From: Streptomyces piniterrae
GTDB lineage: Bacteria > Actinomycetota > Actinomycetes > Streptomycetales > Streptomycetaceae
Reading direction: 5' to 3'
DNA length: 64,000 bases
Assembly: GCF_005048155.1 (NCBI RefSeq)
Contig: NZ_SUMB01000010.1
Coordinates: 62,001-126,000 of the forward strand
Every line of letters starts with the position of its first letter. The first letter of the stretch is position 1. The notes under the pieces are model-generated. The model saw only the letters and a program-made list of their open reading frames with translations, did no database searches and had not been told where the DNA came from. Shown in pieces: positions 34,813 through 42,474 of the stretch. The translations under genes were made by a program, and so were the position numbers.

Positions 34813-36123
34813 ATGCCCTCGCCCTCCGGGCCCGCGCAGCCGGGCCGCACCCCAGCACGCCCCGATGCGGACGGCACGCCCGCCGACGCCCCGTGCCCCG
34901 TCGCGGCGCCGGACCAGCGCCCCGCCCCGGCCGGCTACCGCGCCGTCTTCGCCGTCCGCGAGTTCCGGTACGTCTTCGCCGCACACCTCCTCTCCTCCCT
35001 CGGCGTGGTCGTCTGCGAGATCGCGCTCTCCTTCCTGGTCTTCAAGATCACCGCCTCGCCGCTGCTGAGCGCGCTGACCTTCGCGCTGGGCCTGCTCCCG
35101 TACGTCGTCGGCGGCACCCTGCTGTCGGCCGTCGCCGACCGCTACCCGGCCCGCCGTGTACTGGTCGTCTGCGACCTGCTGTGCGCGCTCGCCGCGGCCG
35201 GCATGGTGCTGCCGCACACCCCGGTCGCGGTGCTGCTCGCGCTGCGCTGCGCGATCGCCGCCATCGCGCCGGTCTTCGCCGGTACGCGCGCCGCGACGCT
35301 CGGCGAGATCCTCGGCGAGGGCGATCTCTTCGTGCTGGGCCGCTCGGTGATCCGCATCGTCAACCAGAGCGCGCAGCTCGCCGGATTCGCCGCCGGGGGC
35401 CTGCTGCTGGCCGTCGTGACACCCGGCGCGGTGCTCGCCCTCACCGCCGGCACGTTCCTCGGCTCGGCGCTGCTGCTGCGCCTGGGCACCGTCGTCCGCC
35501 CGGCGCGCGACGCGGCCCGTGGCGCGCTGCTGGGCGCCTCGCTGGCCGGCACCCGCCGACTGCTCGCCGACCGCCGGATCCGGGCGCTGCTGCTGCTGAC
35601 CTGGCTGCCACCGGCGTTCGTCGTCGTCCCGGAGTCGCTGCTGATCCCCTACTCCGACCTCCTGGGCACCGGCACAGCCGGCCTGGGACTGCTGCTGTGC
35701 GCCATGCCCGTCGGGGCGGTCGTCGCCGAGACCCTGGTCGGCTCCCTCCTGGGCCCTGACGCCCGCGCCCGGCTCACCTACCCCATGGGCGTCTTCGCCG
35801 TCGTCCCGTCCCTGGGGTTCGCCGTGCGGCCCTCGCTGGGCTGGGCCGTGCTGCTGCTGGTGCTGACCGGCACCGGGATCTCGTACAACTTCGGCGTGGA
35901 CCGGTGGTTCGTCGCCGCGGTCCCCGAGGAGCTGCTGGGACAGGCCATGACGGTGATGCAGGCGGGACGCATGACGATCATGGGGCTGGCGATGGGGCTG
36001 GCCGGGGCGGCCGCCGAGTTCGCGCCCCTCCGGGTGGTGATGCCGGCCGGGGGAGTCGTGGGCGCGGTGTGCGTACTGGCGGTGATCGCCGAGGTACGGC
36101 GCACGGGAGGAGACCGGCCGTGA
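34813..36123 (+). CDS. MFS transporter
   Basis: About 436 residues from ATG 34813; an ATG at 34732 is in frame but overlaps the divergent gene. A Pro-rich N-terminal tail (1-45) precedes about 12 membrane helices. The loop after helix 2 has DRYPARRVLVVCDLLCA, the MFS_3/enterobactin-exporter-like pattern. Likely a proton-coupled exporter; substrate unknown. Its control probably comes from the divergent ArsR-type regulator. Confidence 0.85.
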   Translation: MPSPSGPAQPGRTPARPDADGTPADAPCPVAAPDQRPAPAGYRAVFAVREFRYVFAAHLLSSLGVVVCEIALSFLVFKITASPLLSALTFALGLLPYVVGGTLLSAVADRYPARRVLVVCDLLCALAAAGMVLPHTPVAVLLALRCAIAAIAPVFAGTRAATLGEILGEGDLFVLGRSVIRIVNQSAQLAGFAAGGLLLAVVTPGAVLALTAGTFLGSALLLRLGTVVRPARDAARGALLGASLAGTRRLLADRRIRALLLLTWLPPAFVVVPESLLIPYSDLLGTGTAGLGLLLCAMPVGAVVAETLVGSLLGPDARARLTYPMGVFAVVPSLGFAVRPSLGWAVLLLVLTGTGISYNFGVDRWFVAAVPEELLGQAMTVMQAGRMTIMGLAMGLAGAAAEFAPLRVVMPAGGVVGAVCVLAVIAEVRRTGGDRP

Positions 36124-36199
36124 CCTCATGGCCCCGTCTCCGCGCCCGAAACCTGAGACAGGGCTGACCACAATATGACCGCCGGGTAGGGTCGGATGC

Positions 36200-36712
36200 G
36201 TGCCGAAGCCGCTCAGCCTTGCTTTCGATCCCATCGCGCGCGCCGACGAACTGTGGCAGCAGAGATGGGGCGCCGTGCCCTCCATGGCCGCGATCACCTC
36301 GATCATGCGGGCCCACCAGATTCTGCTGGGCGAGGTGGACGCGGTGGTCAAGCCGTACGGACTCACCTTCGCGCGCTACGAGGCGCTGGTGCTGCTGACC
36401 TTCTCCAAGGCCGGTGAGCTGCCGATGTCGAAGATCGGCGAGCGGCTGATGGTGCACCCGACGTCGGTGACCAACACGGTCGACCGCCTGGTCAAGTCCG
36501 GTCTGGTCGCCAAGCGGCCGAACCCGAACGACGGGCGGGGCACGCTCGCCTCCATCACCGACAAGGGCCGCGAGGTCTGCGACGCGGCCACCCGCGACCT
36601 GATGGCGATGGATTTCGGCCTCGGGGTGTACGACGCGGAGGAGTGCGGGGAGATCTTCGCGATGCTGCGGCCGCTGCGGGTGGCGGCGGAGGATTTCGAG
36701 GACAAGGGCTGA
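36200..36712 (+). CDS. MarR-family regulator
   Basis: 170 residues from GTG 36200. N-terminal helices, then winged HTH: GLTFARYEALVLLTFSKAGELPMSKIGERL (split), HPTSVTNTVDRLVKSGLVAKRPNPNDGRGTLASIT. Family ligand is unknown. Sits 76 bp after the MFS gene on the same strand, and upstream of the CRISPR-like element. I recall an equivalent MarR gene next to icmA in S. coelicolor. Confidence 0.88.
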   Translation: MPKPLSLAFDPIARADELWQQRWGAVPSMAAITSIMRAHQILLGEVDAVVKPYGLTFARYEALVLLTFSKAGELPMSKIGERLMVHPTSVTNTVDRLVKSGLVAKRPNPNDGRGTLASITDKGREVCDAATRDLMAMDFGLGVYDAEECGEIFAMLRPLRVAAEDFEDKG

Positions 36713-36748
36713 GGGCGCGGCTTACGATTCCTGAGGGTCAGCGCGCTT

Positions 36749-36836
36749 GTGCCCTGCGTATGCGGGGATGGTCCGCGAAGAGTCCTCACCCGCTGCCGGG
36801 TGATCGCGTGCTCCCCGCGTCCGCGGGGATTTTCCG
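36749..36836. CRISPR. Degenerate two-repeat type I-E-like CRISPR element
   Basis: A full 29-bp repeat-like unit (36808-36836) begins GTGCTCCCCGCGTCCGCGGG; a related 27-bp unit with a 2-bp deletion (36749-36775) has GCGTATGCGGGGATGGTCCG at its 3' part. Between them is exactly 32 bp (36776-36807), the standard type I-E spacer length, and the repeat resembles the GTGCTCCCCGCG type common in Streptomyces. No cas gene is in the window. The second unit with its TTTT could instead be a terminator of the MarR gene. Confidence 0.45.
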
Positions 36837-36855
36837 GGCGGTTACGCTCGTATCC

Positions 36856-37188
36856 ATGAAATCCAGCGTGCTGACCCGCTACCGGGTGATGGCTTACGTC
36901 ACCGCAGTCATGCTCCTCATCCTGTGCGCCTGCATGGTGGCCAAGTACGGCTTCGACACGGGCAAGGATCTGACCCTGGTCGTCTCCCAGGTCCACGGCG
37001 TGCTCTACATCGTCTACCTGATCTTCGCGTTCGACCTCGGCTCCAAGGCGAAGTGGCCGTTCGGCAAGCTGCTGTGGGTCCTCGTCTCGGGCACCATTCC
37101 GACCGCGGCGTTCTTCGTCGAGCGCAAGGTCGTCCGCGAGGTCGAGCCGCTGGTCGCGGACGCGGCGCCGGAGCCGGTCAAGGCGTAG
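36856..37188 (+). CDS. DUF3817 membrane protein, second copy
   Basis: 110 residues from ATG 36856. Three membrane helices (about 12-32, 44-60, 72-90) and the family loop GSKAKWPFGKLLW. A paralogue of 33074-33424, 3.4 kb away. Followed by a strong terminator and then icmA. Function unknown. Confidence 0.85.
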   Translation: MKSSVLTRYRVMAYVTAVMLLILCACMVAKYGFDTGKDLTLVVSQVHGVLYIVYLIFAFDLGSKAKWPFGKLLWVLVSGTIPTAAFFVERKVVREVEPLVADAAPEPVKA

Positions 37189-37192
37189 CGAA

Positions 37193-37217
37193 GCCGCCAC
37201 AGGCGCCCTGTGGCGGC
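37193..37217 (+). terminator. Terminator after second DUF3817 gene
   Basis: Perfect 11-bp arms GCCGCCACAGG (37193-37203) and its complement (37207-37217) with a 3-nt loop, 5 bases after the stop. Confidence 0.75.
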
Positions 37218-37231
37218 TCTCCCATCGACAA

Positions 37232-37251
37232 TTACTAGGACGTCCTAGTAA
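37232..37251. promoter_or_regulatory. Perfect 20-bp palindrome directly upstream of icmA
   Basis: TTACTAGGACGTCCTAGTAA is a perfect palindrome ending 10 bases before the icmA ATG. It is AT-richer than its surroundings and would cover the promoter/leader, so it is a strong operator candidate for a TetR-, MarR- or LacI-type repressor. Confidence 0.7.
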
Positions 37252-37261
37252 ATTCGAAGGT

Positions 37262-38962
37262 ATGGACGCTGACGCGATCGATGAGGGCCGCCGTCGCTGG
37301 CAGGCCAGGTACGACTCCGCCCGCAAGCGGGACGCGGACTTCACCACGCTGTCGGGCGATCCCGTCGAGCCCGCGTACGGCCCGCGCCCCGGCGACTCGG
37401 TCGAGGGCTTCGAGCGGATCGGCTGGCCGGGCGAGTACCCCTTCACGCGCGGCCTCTATCCCACCGGCTACCGGGGCCGGACCTGGACCATCCGGCAGTT
37501 CGCGGGCTTCGGCAACGCCGAGCAGACCAACGAGCGCTACAAGATGATCCTGAAGGCCGGCGGTGGCGGCCTGTCCGTCGCGTTCGACATGCCGACCCTG
37601 ATGGGGCGGGACTCCGACGACCCGCGTTCGCTCGGCGAGGTCGGCCACTGCGGCGTCGCCATCGACTCCGCCGCCGACATGGAGGTCCTCTTCAAGGACA
37701 TCCCGCTCGGCGATGTCACGACGTCGATGACGATCAGCGGCCCCGCCGTACCCGTCTTCTGCATGTATCTCGTCGCCGCCGAGCGCCAGGGCGTCGACCC
37801 GGGCGTCCTCAACGGCACCCTGCAGACGGACATCTTCAAGGAGTACATCGCCCAGAAGGAGTGGCTGTTCCAGCCGGAGCCCCATCTGCGGCTGATCGGC
37901 GACCTCATGGAGCACTGCGCGAAGGGCATCCCCGCGTACAAGCCGCTCTCCGTGTCCGGCTATCACATCCGCGAGGCGGGGGCGACGGCCGCGCAGGAGC
38001 TGGCGTACACGCTCGCCGACGGCTTCGGGTACGTGGAGCTGGGGCTCTCCCGCGGCCTGGACGTCAACACCTTCGCACCGGGCCTGTCCTTCTTCTTCGA
38101 CGCGCATCTCGACTTCTTCGAGGAGATCGCCAAGTTCCGTGCCGCACGCCGGATCTGGGCCCGCTGGATGCGCGACGTGTACGGCGCGACCAGCGAGAAG
38201 GCGCAGTGGCTGCGGTTCCACACCCAGACCGCGGGCGTCTCGCTGACCGCTCAGCAGCCGTACAACAATGTCGTCCGCACGGCGGTCGAGGCGCTGGCGG
38301 CCGTCCTCGGCGGCACCAACTCCCTGCACACCAACGCCCTGGACGAGACGCTGGCGCTGCCCAGCGAGCAGGCCGCCGAGATCGCGCTGCGCACACAGCA
38401 GGTGCTGATGGAGGAGACCGGCGTCGCCAATGTCGCGGACCCGCTGGGCGGTTCGTGGTTCATCGAGGCGCTGACCGACCGCATCGAGGCGGACGCCGAG
38501 AAGATCTTCGAGCAGATAAGGGAGCGCGGGGCACGCGCGGTGCCGAACGGTGCGCACCCGATCGGGCCGATGACCTCCGGGATCCTGCGCGGCATCGAGG
38601 ACGGCTGGTTCACCGGCGAGATCGCCGAGTCCGCGTTCCAGTACCAGCAGGCCCTGGAGAAGGGCGAGAAGAAGGTCGTCGGCGTCAACTGCCACCACGG
38701 TTCGGTCACCGGCGACCTGGAGATCCTCCGGGTCAGCCATGAGGTCGAACGGGACCAGGTGCGGGTGCTCGCGGACCGCAAGGCGGCCCGTGACGACGCG
38801 GCGGTGCGTGCCTCCCTGGACGCGATGCTCACCGCGGCCCGCAACGGCGGCAACATGATCGAGCCGATGCTGGAGGCCGTGCGCGCCGAGGCGACGCTGG
38901 GCGAGATCTGCGGGGTGCTGCGCGACGAGTGGGGGGTCTACACGGAGCCGGCCGGCTTCTGA
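37262..38962 (+). CDS. icmA: Isobutyryl-CoA mutase large subunit
   Basis: 566 residues, exactly the length I recall for IcmA. It is the substrate-binding subunit of the coenzyme-B12 mutase that interconverts isobutyryl-CoA and butyryl-CoA, linking valine breakdown to butyryl-CoA. TIM-barrel signatures: GLSVAFDMPTLMGRDSD, SGYHIREAGATAAQELA, GGTNSLHTNALDETLALP. Phe80 (IRQFAGF) and Gln198 (YIAQKEW) take the places of Tyr and Arg that bind the methylmalonyl carboxylate in methylmalonyl-CoA mutase, so this is IcmA and not MCM. No B12 domain is fused; the small subunit IcmB is not in this window. A palindromic operator precedes it. Confidence 0.95.
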   Translation: MDADAIDEGRRRWQARYDSARKRDADFTTLSGDPVEPAYGPRPGDSVEGFERIGWPGEYPFTRGLYPTGYRGRTWTIRQFAGFGNAEQTNERYKMILKAGGGGLSVAFDMPTLMGRDSDDPRSLGEVGHCGVAIDSAADMEVLFKDIPLGDVTTSMTISGPAVPVFCMYLVAAERQGVDPGVLNGTLQTDIFKEYIAQKEWLFQPEPHLRLIGDLMEHCAKGIPAYKPLSVSGYHIREAGATAAQELAYTLADGFGYVELGLSRGLDVNTFAPGLSFFFDAHLDFFEEIAKFRAARRIWARWMRDVYGATSEKAQWLRFHTQTAGVSLTAQQPYNNVVRTAVEALAAVLGGTNSLHTNALDETLALPSEQAAEIALRTQQVLMEETGVANVADPLGGSWFIEALTDRIEADAEKIFEQIRERGARAVPNGAHPIGPMTSGILRGIEDGWFTGEIAESAFQYQQALEKGEKKVVGVNCHHGSVTGDLEILRVSHEVERDQVRVLADRKAARDDAAVRASLDAMLTAARNGGNMIEPMLEAVRAEATLGEICGVLRDEWGVYTEPAGF

Positions 38963-38977
38963 GTACCGCACACGTGG

Positions 38978-39013
38978 AGGGCGGGGCCGTCATGCCGACG
39001 GCCCCGCCCTTTT
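38978..39013 (+). terminator. Strong terminator after icmA
   Basis: Perfect 14-bp arms (38978-38991 and 38997-39010, AGGGCGGGGCCGTC and its complement), 5-nt loop, then TTT. The best rho-independent form in the window. Confidence 0.85.
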
Positions 39014-39030
39014 GCGCAACAGGGCCCGGC

Positions 39031-39657
39031 TCAACTGCCGGCGGTCAGGGCGAAGCCGAGGACCGGGCCGACGACGATCATCCCGAAGAGGGCCGCCGCG
39101 GCGGCGCCGAGCACGATCTTGCGGGTCCGGGTGCCGGCGGTCGCACGCCAGGCCGCCCACTGCTGGGGGATGGTGCGAGTGGGTTCGTCGAAGCGCCTGA
39201 GCCAGGAGAAGAGCTGCAGGGGGATGATGAAGAGGAGGAAGGCGAAGCCGGTGGAGAAGTTGGCTGTGGCCGCCTCGCGACCGGCGACGGTGTAGGTCGC
39301 AGCGGACAGGACGCTGAGAACGGTGCTGTCGTTGTGCCCCTGGGTCGCGAGTTCGAAGCCCGGGTCGTACGAGGTGTTGAGGCTGCCCAAGGACGCCTTG
39401 TCGTCCACGACCTTCCCGTCGTCCGAGCGGAAGGTGCCCTCACATTGGTAATCGTCGGAGGCCGTGGAGCGGTGACTTGTGCTTTCCCGGAAGCATTCCT
39501 CGACGGTGAAGGTCCCGTGCGTGCCCGTGAGTCCCGCTGCGGTCAGCCCTTTGGTGAAGCAAACGACGAAAAGCACCAGAGCCACAGCAAGGAAGAAAAA
39601 GTGGCCGCATAGCGTCTTCAAAGGCGTCTTGCCGGACATGTGCGGAGAGTTGGACAT
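39031..39657 (-). CDS. Uncharacterised membrane protein A (paired with 39709 gene)
   Basis: 208 residues. Membrane helices at about residues 18-42, 130-150 (FSTGFAFLLFIIPLQLFSW) and 183-205. The segment between the first two lies outside: GTHGTFTVEECFRE followed by CEGTFRSDDGKVVDDK. Two Cys (EEC, QCEG) may form a disulfide. Paralogue of the 39709-40293 product with the same EEC...C.G.FRSDDGKVVD pattern. No named domain. Same strand as its paralogue and 51 bp after it. Confidence 0.7.
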   Translation of the reverse strand: MSNSPHMSGKTPLKTLCGHFFFLAVALVLFVVCFTKGLTAAGLTGTHGTFTVEECFRESTSHRSTASDDYQCEGTFRSDDGKVVDDKASLGSLNTSYDPGFELATQGHNDSTVLSVLSAATYTVAGREAATANFSTGFAFLLFIIPLQLFSWLRRFDEPTRTIPQQWAAWRATAGTRTRKIVLGAAAAALFGMIVVGPVLGFALTAGS

Positions 39658-39708
39658 GGCGGTTCTTGTCCTTCGTGGGGATCGGGGCCTGTGGCGTCGC
39701 CGTCCGGC

Positions 39709-40293
39709 TCAGCCGGCGAGCGTGAGGGCACAGACTGCGCTGGCGGCCATTCCGACGAGCGCTATTGACGCGGCACCGATCATGATCGCGCGAGCCGGCG
39801 TGCCCTTGATGGAGCGCCAGCTCTCCCGCATGGTTTTGTTCTTGTCGAGGTGCGTGACCCACAAGAAGTACCCAAAGGCGTCGATGAGGAGAAAAGCGAA
39901 GGCGACGATGAATTTCACCGTTCCGCTTCGGCTGTCCTGCATAAGGACGTCATTGCCGCTGCGCTGGGTCGCGAAGGTGAATCCCTTCGGGTGACTCTTC
40001 GTCAAACCGCTCAACTGGGTAGCGGGGTCAACCACCTTGCCGTCGTCGGAGCGGAATGCTCCCTTGCAGGTGTAGTCGGTGGTCGATTGAGTGCCGCGTT
40101 TGGACGTGCTGTGATGCGTGACGAGGTGGCACTCCTCGACGGTGAACGTGCCCGGCGTACCCATGACGCCTGTCTGGGTCAGCCCCATCCACAGGAAACA
40201 CGCACTGAGCGCCAAGCCGAGCAATATGCCGACCAGGCCGAGGAATCGCCCCCATGCCTGCTTCAGGGTGGATACGGAGGGAAATTGGGGCAC
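39709..40293 (-). CDS. Uncharacterised membrane protein B, paralogue of 39031 product
   Basis: About 194 residues from GTG 40293, which has AAGGA about 10 bases upstream; an ATG at 40329 is an alternative. Membrane helices at about 14-36, 122-140 and 170-192. Outer segment: GTPGTFTVEECHLV and CKGAFRSDDGKVVD, shared with its sister. Likely the two act together at the membrane. Divergent from the WXG100-like gene, 185 bp away, which suggests immunity or secretion-partner roles, but this is inference. Confidence 0.68.
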   Translation of the reverse strand: MPQFPSVSTLKQAWGRFLGLVGILLGLALSACFLWMGLTQTGVMGTPGTFTVEECHLVTHHSTSKRGTQSTTDYTCKGAFRSDDGKVVDPATQLSGLTKSHPKGFTFATQRSGNDVLMQDSRSGTVKFIVAFAFLLIDAFGYFLWVTHLDKNKTMRESWRSIKGTPARAIMIGAASIALVGMAASAVCALTLAG

Positions 40294-40478
40294 AGTGAAT
40301 GTTTCCTTCCCGGCTCCTGGCGAGATCATCGACGCCGCCGTGGCTCGTCGTGAAGATGAAGTGCAGCAAAAACGAAAAAGATCTTCACTGCTCTTCCGTT
40401 TTCCGGTTGTTGCGAACGTCGGATACCGTACGCCATGAGATTTATTTGATCCGTCACCGCGAAGATTGAGGGGAACTC

Positions 40479-40823
40479 GTGGCAGGCTCCGGCTACGACG
40501 TGGATCCGGCAGTACTCAAGACGCAGGGCGGCGTCTTCGGAGATATCGGCTCCGGCTTCAGCGAGGCCGCCAAGAAGCTGAAGGCCGCCGTCGGCGGCGA
40601 TCCCGGTGAGGCGTGGGGGAAGGACGACTTCGTCGGCACCTTCAACGACTTCTACGGGCCGGTGGCCGAGGGGATCTGCGAGTCGATGCCCCATCTCGGG
40701 GAGGAGCTCTCCAAGATCGGCAGCAAGCTCGAGGCGATGGGCGCGCACTACGACGCCACCGAGCAGGAGCAGCACGATCACCTCGCGAAATACGCGGCAA
40801 GCCGCCCCGAAATCGCGAACTGA
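40479..40823 (+). CDS. WXG100-like small secreted-type protein
   Basis: 114 residues from GTG 40479. Two long helices with a central turn, the ESX/WXG100 hairpin shape: SGFSEAAKKLKAAV and GEELSKIGSKLEAMGAHYDATEQEQ, with EAWGKDD near the turn in place of a canonical WxG. No signal peptide. Such proteins leave by type VII secretion. First gene of a run with the CpnT-like protein and the small 42098 gene. Confidence 0.72.
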   Translation: MAGSGYDVDPAVLKTQGGVFGDIGSGFSEAAKKLKAAVGGDPGEAWGKDDFVGTFNDFYGPVAEGICESMPHLGEELSKIGSKLEAMGAHYDATEQEQHDHLAKYAASRPEIAN

Positions 40824-40914
40824 CGCCACCCAGTTCAGCCCGCCCGCCCCACACACGTCCAACACGCCGGCGCACCTGCGCCGCTCGGGGGAGTGACTCA
40901 CCATCGCCACCATC

Positions 40915-42081
40915 ATGCTTCCTACGGAGGTCGACTGGATCCTCGATCTGCTGGGCTTTCAGTGGCCCAATGTCGACGAGGACAAGATGCGGGAGGCGGC
41001 CGAGGCCTGGAGTAGCTTCGCCGCCACCGTTCGCCAGTACCAGGCGGAGGGCACGACGGCCGCGAACGCGGTGCACGGCGCCAACTCCGGTGAGGCGATC
41101 GAGGCGTTCGACAACACCTGGAAGAAGTTCGCGGGCGACGGCTACCTCGACGACGCGGCCGACGCCGCGGAGGTGCTCGCCATCGTGCTCCAGGTGGTGG
41201 CCACGATCGTCATGGTGATGAAGATCGCGGTGATTGCCCAACTGATCGCGCTGGCCATCGAGTTGGCGATGGCACAGGCCGCCGCACCGGTCACACTCGG
41301 CGCCTCGGAAGCCGGGGCGGTCGCGGCCACGGCGACGACCCGGGTCATCGTCCGCAGGATCATCACCGAGGCGAAGCAGAAGATCATCCAAGCCATCACC
41401 GAGGCCATCCAGAAGAAGGTGGTGCGGAGCGCCAAGGAGATGGCGCTGGAGCTGCTCAAGTCCGTCGGCACGGACGCGGCCAAGGGGATCGGGCAGAACC
41501 TCGTCTCGCAGGGGATCCAGAACCACTTCGGGGCGAAGGACGGGGTCTCCGTCAGCGAAGCGGTGAAGGCGGGGGCGAAGCCCCTCGTGGAGTTCGAGGA
41601 AGACGGCTGGGGCATCAAGGGCGCCGGCGACAAGGTCAAGGACATCGGCAAGGTCGGCACCGGCGCCTACCACATGGCCCAGGGAGTGGGGCAGGTCGCG
41701 CAGGGCGATTTCGCCGAGGGCGGCAAGAAGATCTGGGAGGGGCAGCAGGAGCAGGCCGCGGGGCTCGTCGAGGTCGCCGGCATCGCCACGAAGGACAAGA
41801 CACCGGCGTCCGAGGGCAGTGGTACGGGCGAAGGCGGCACCTCCGGCGGCGAGTCCGGCTCCTCGTCCTCCTCGTCGGAGAGTGGTTCCGGGAGCACGTC
41901 GTCGTCCGAGGGCGGTTCCGGGAGCACGTCCTCCTCCGGCAGCGGATCCGACGGGGCGGCTTCTGCGGCAACCCCGGCGAGCGGTACGACCTCACGGTCC
42001 GCCACCCCCACCCCGCCCCCTGCCCCCACCACCGAAAGCGGCCAGGCCGAGGCCGACCGCGCGCGCGACGCCTTCGGCTGA
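40915..42081 (+). CDS. CpnT-N-terminus-like WXG100_2 protein with Ser/Gly tail
   Basis: 388 residues from ATG 40915, which lacks a ribosome site; GGGGGAG (about 40887-40893) is better placed for an ATC at 40903 in the same frame. Residues 1-200 (MLPTEVDWILDLLGFQWPNV, AWSSFAATVRQYQAEG, and helical IVLQVVATIVMVMKIAVIAQ) match the helical N-terminal domain of CpnT-like polymorphic toxins. After residue about 290 comes a Ser/Gly/Thr-rich linker that simply ends, with no toxin domain, so this may be an adaptor, a toxin whose C-terminus was lost, or a structural partner. Confidence 0.7.
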   Translation: MLPTEVDWILDLLGFQWPNVDEDKMREAAEAWSSFAATVRQYQAEGTTAANAVHGANSGEAIEAFDNTWKKFAGDGYLDDAADAAEVLAIVLQVVATIVMVMKIAVIAQLIALAIELAMAQAAAPVTLGASEAGAVAATATTRVIVRRIITEAKQKIIQAITEAIQKKVVRSAKEMALELLKSVGTDAAKGIGQNLVSQGIQNHFGAKDGVSVSEAVKAGAKPLVEFEEDGWGIKGAGDKVKDIGKVGTGAYHMAQGVGQVAQGDFAEGGKKIWEGQQEQAAGLVEVAGIATKDKTPASEGSGTGEGGTSGGESGSSSSSSESGSGSTSSSEGGSGSTSSSGSGSDGAASAATPASGTTSRSATPTPPPAPTTESGQAEADRARDAFG

Positions 42082-42097
42082 GAGGAATTCCCACCCC

Positions 42098-42463
42098 ATG
42101 AGCAACAGCGGCAACTTCACCGCCCCCGGCGACCGCGACTACCCCGTCGAGGAGCGGGACCTCGCGGAGGAGCAGAACGAGCACCTCACCAAGTCCCTGC
42201 GGGCCCTGCGGAACAATCCGTCCGCCCCGCCCGCTCTCCAGGACCTCGCGCGCAAGATGCTCGGTGGTCGGCTGGAGCTGAAGGACGTGCTCGACGACCC
42301 GTCCGGGTATCGGGCGCTGACCGACGGCATTTCCGGGATGCGGGACAGCTGGCGGTCCATGGCGCCGCAGGACCGGCAGGCGGTGCGGGCGACGGTCGAG
42401 GAGAAGGCCGAGGAGGCGGAGGCCGAGGGCGCCGGTGCCACGTACCGGCCCCGTGAGGCGTGA
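42098..42463 (+). CDS. Small acidic cytoplasmic protein in the WXG100 locus
   Basis: 121 residues from ATG 42098, 16 bp after the previous stop, with GAGGAA upstream. Two-helix, Glu/Arg-rich, no membrane or signal segment (SLRALRNNPSAPPALQDLA, RSMAPQDRQAVRATVEE). No family recognised. Its position suggests an immunity, chaperone or secretion partner. Convergent with the kinase gene, 11 bp apart. Confidence 0.68.
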   Translation: MSNSGNFTAPGDRDYPVEERDLAEEQNEHLTKSLRALRNNPSAPPALQDLARKMLGGRLELKDVLDDPSGYRALTDGISGMRDSWRSMAPQDRQAVRATVEEKAEEAEAEGAGATYRPREA

Positions 42464-42474
42464 CGGCAGCTGCG

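Noticed and set aside
36808..36836. Terminator-only reading of the second CRISPR-like unit
   Set aside because: The stem and TTTT fit a terminator, but the matched first unit and the exact 32-bp spacing fit a CRISPR remnant better. Both remain possible.
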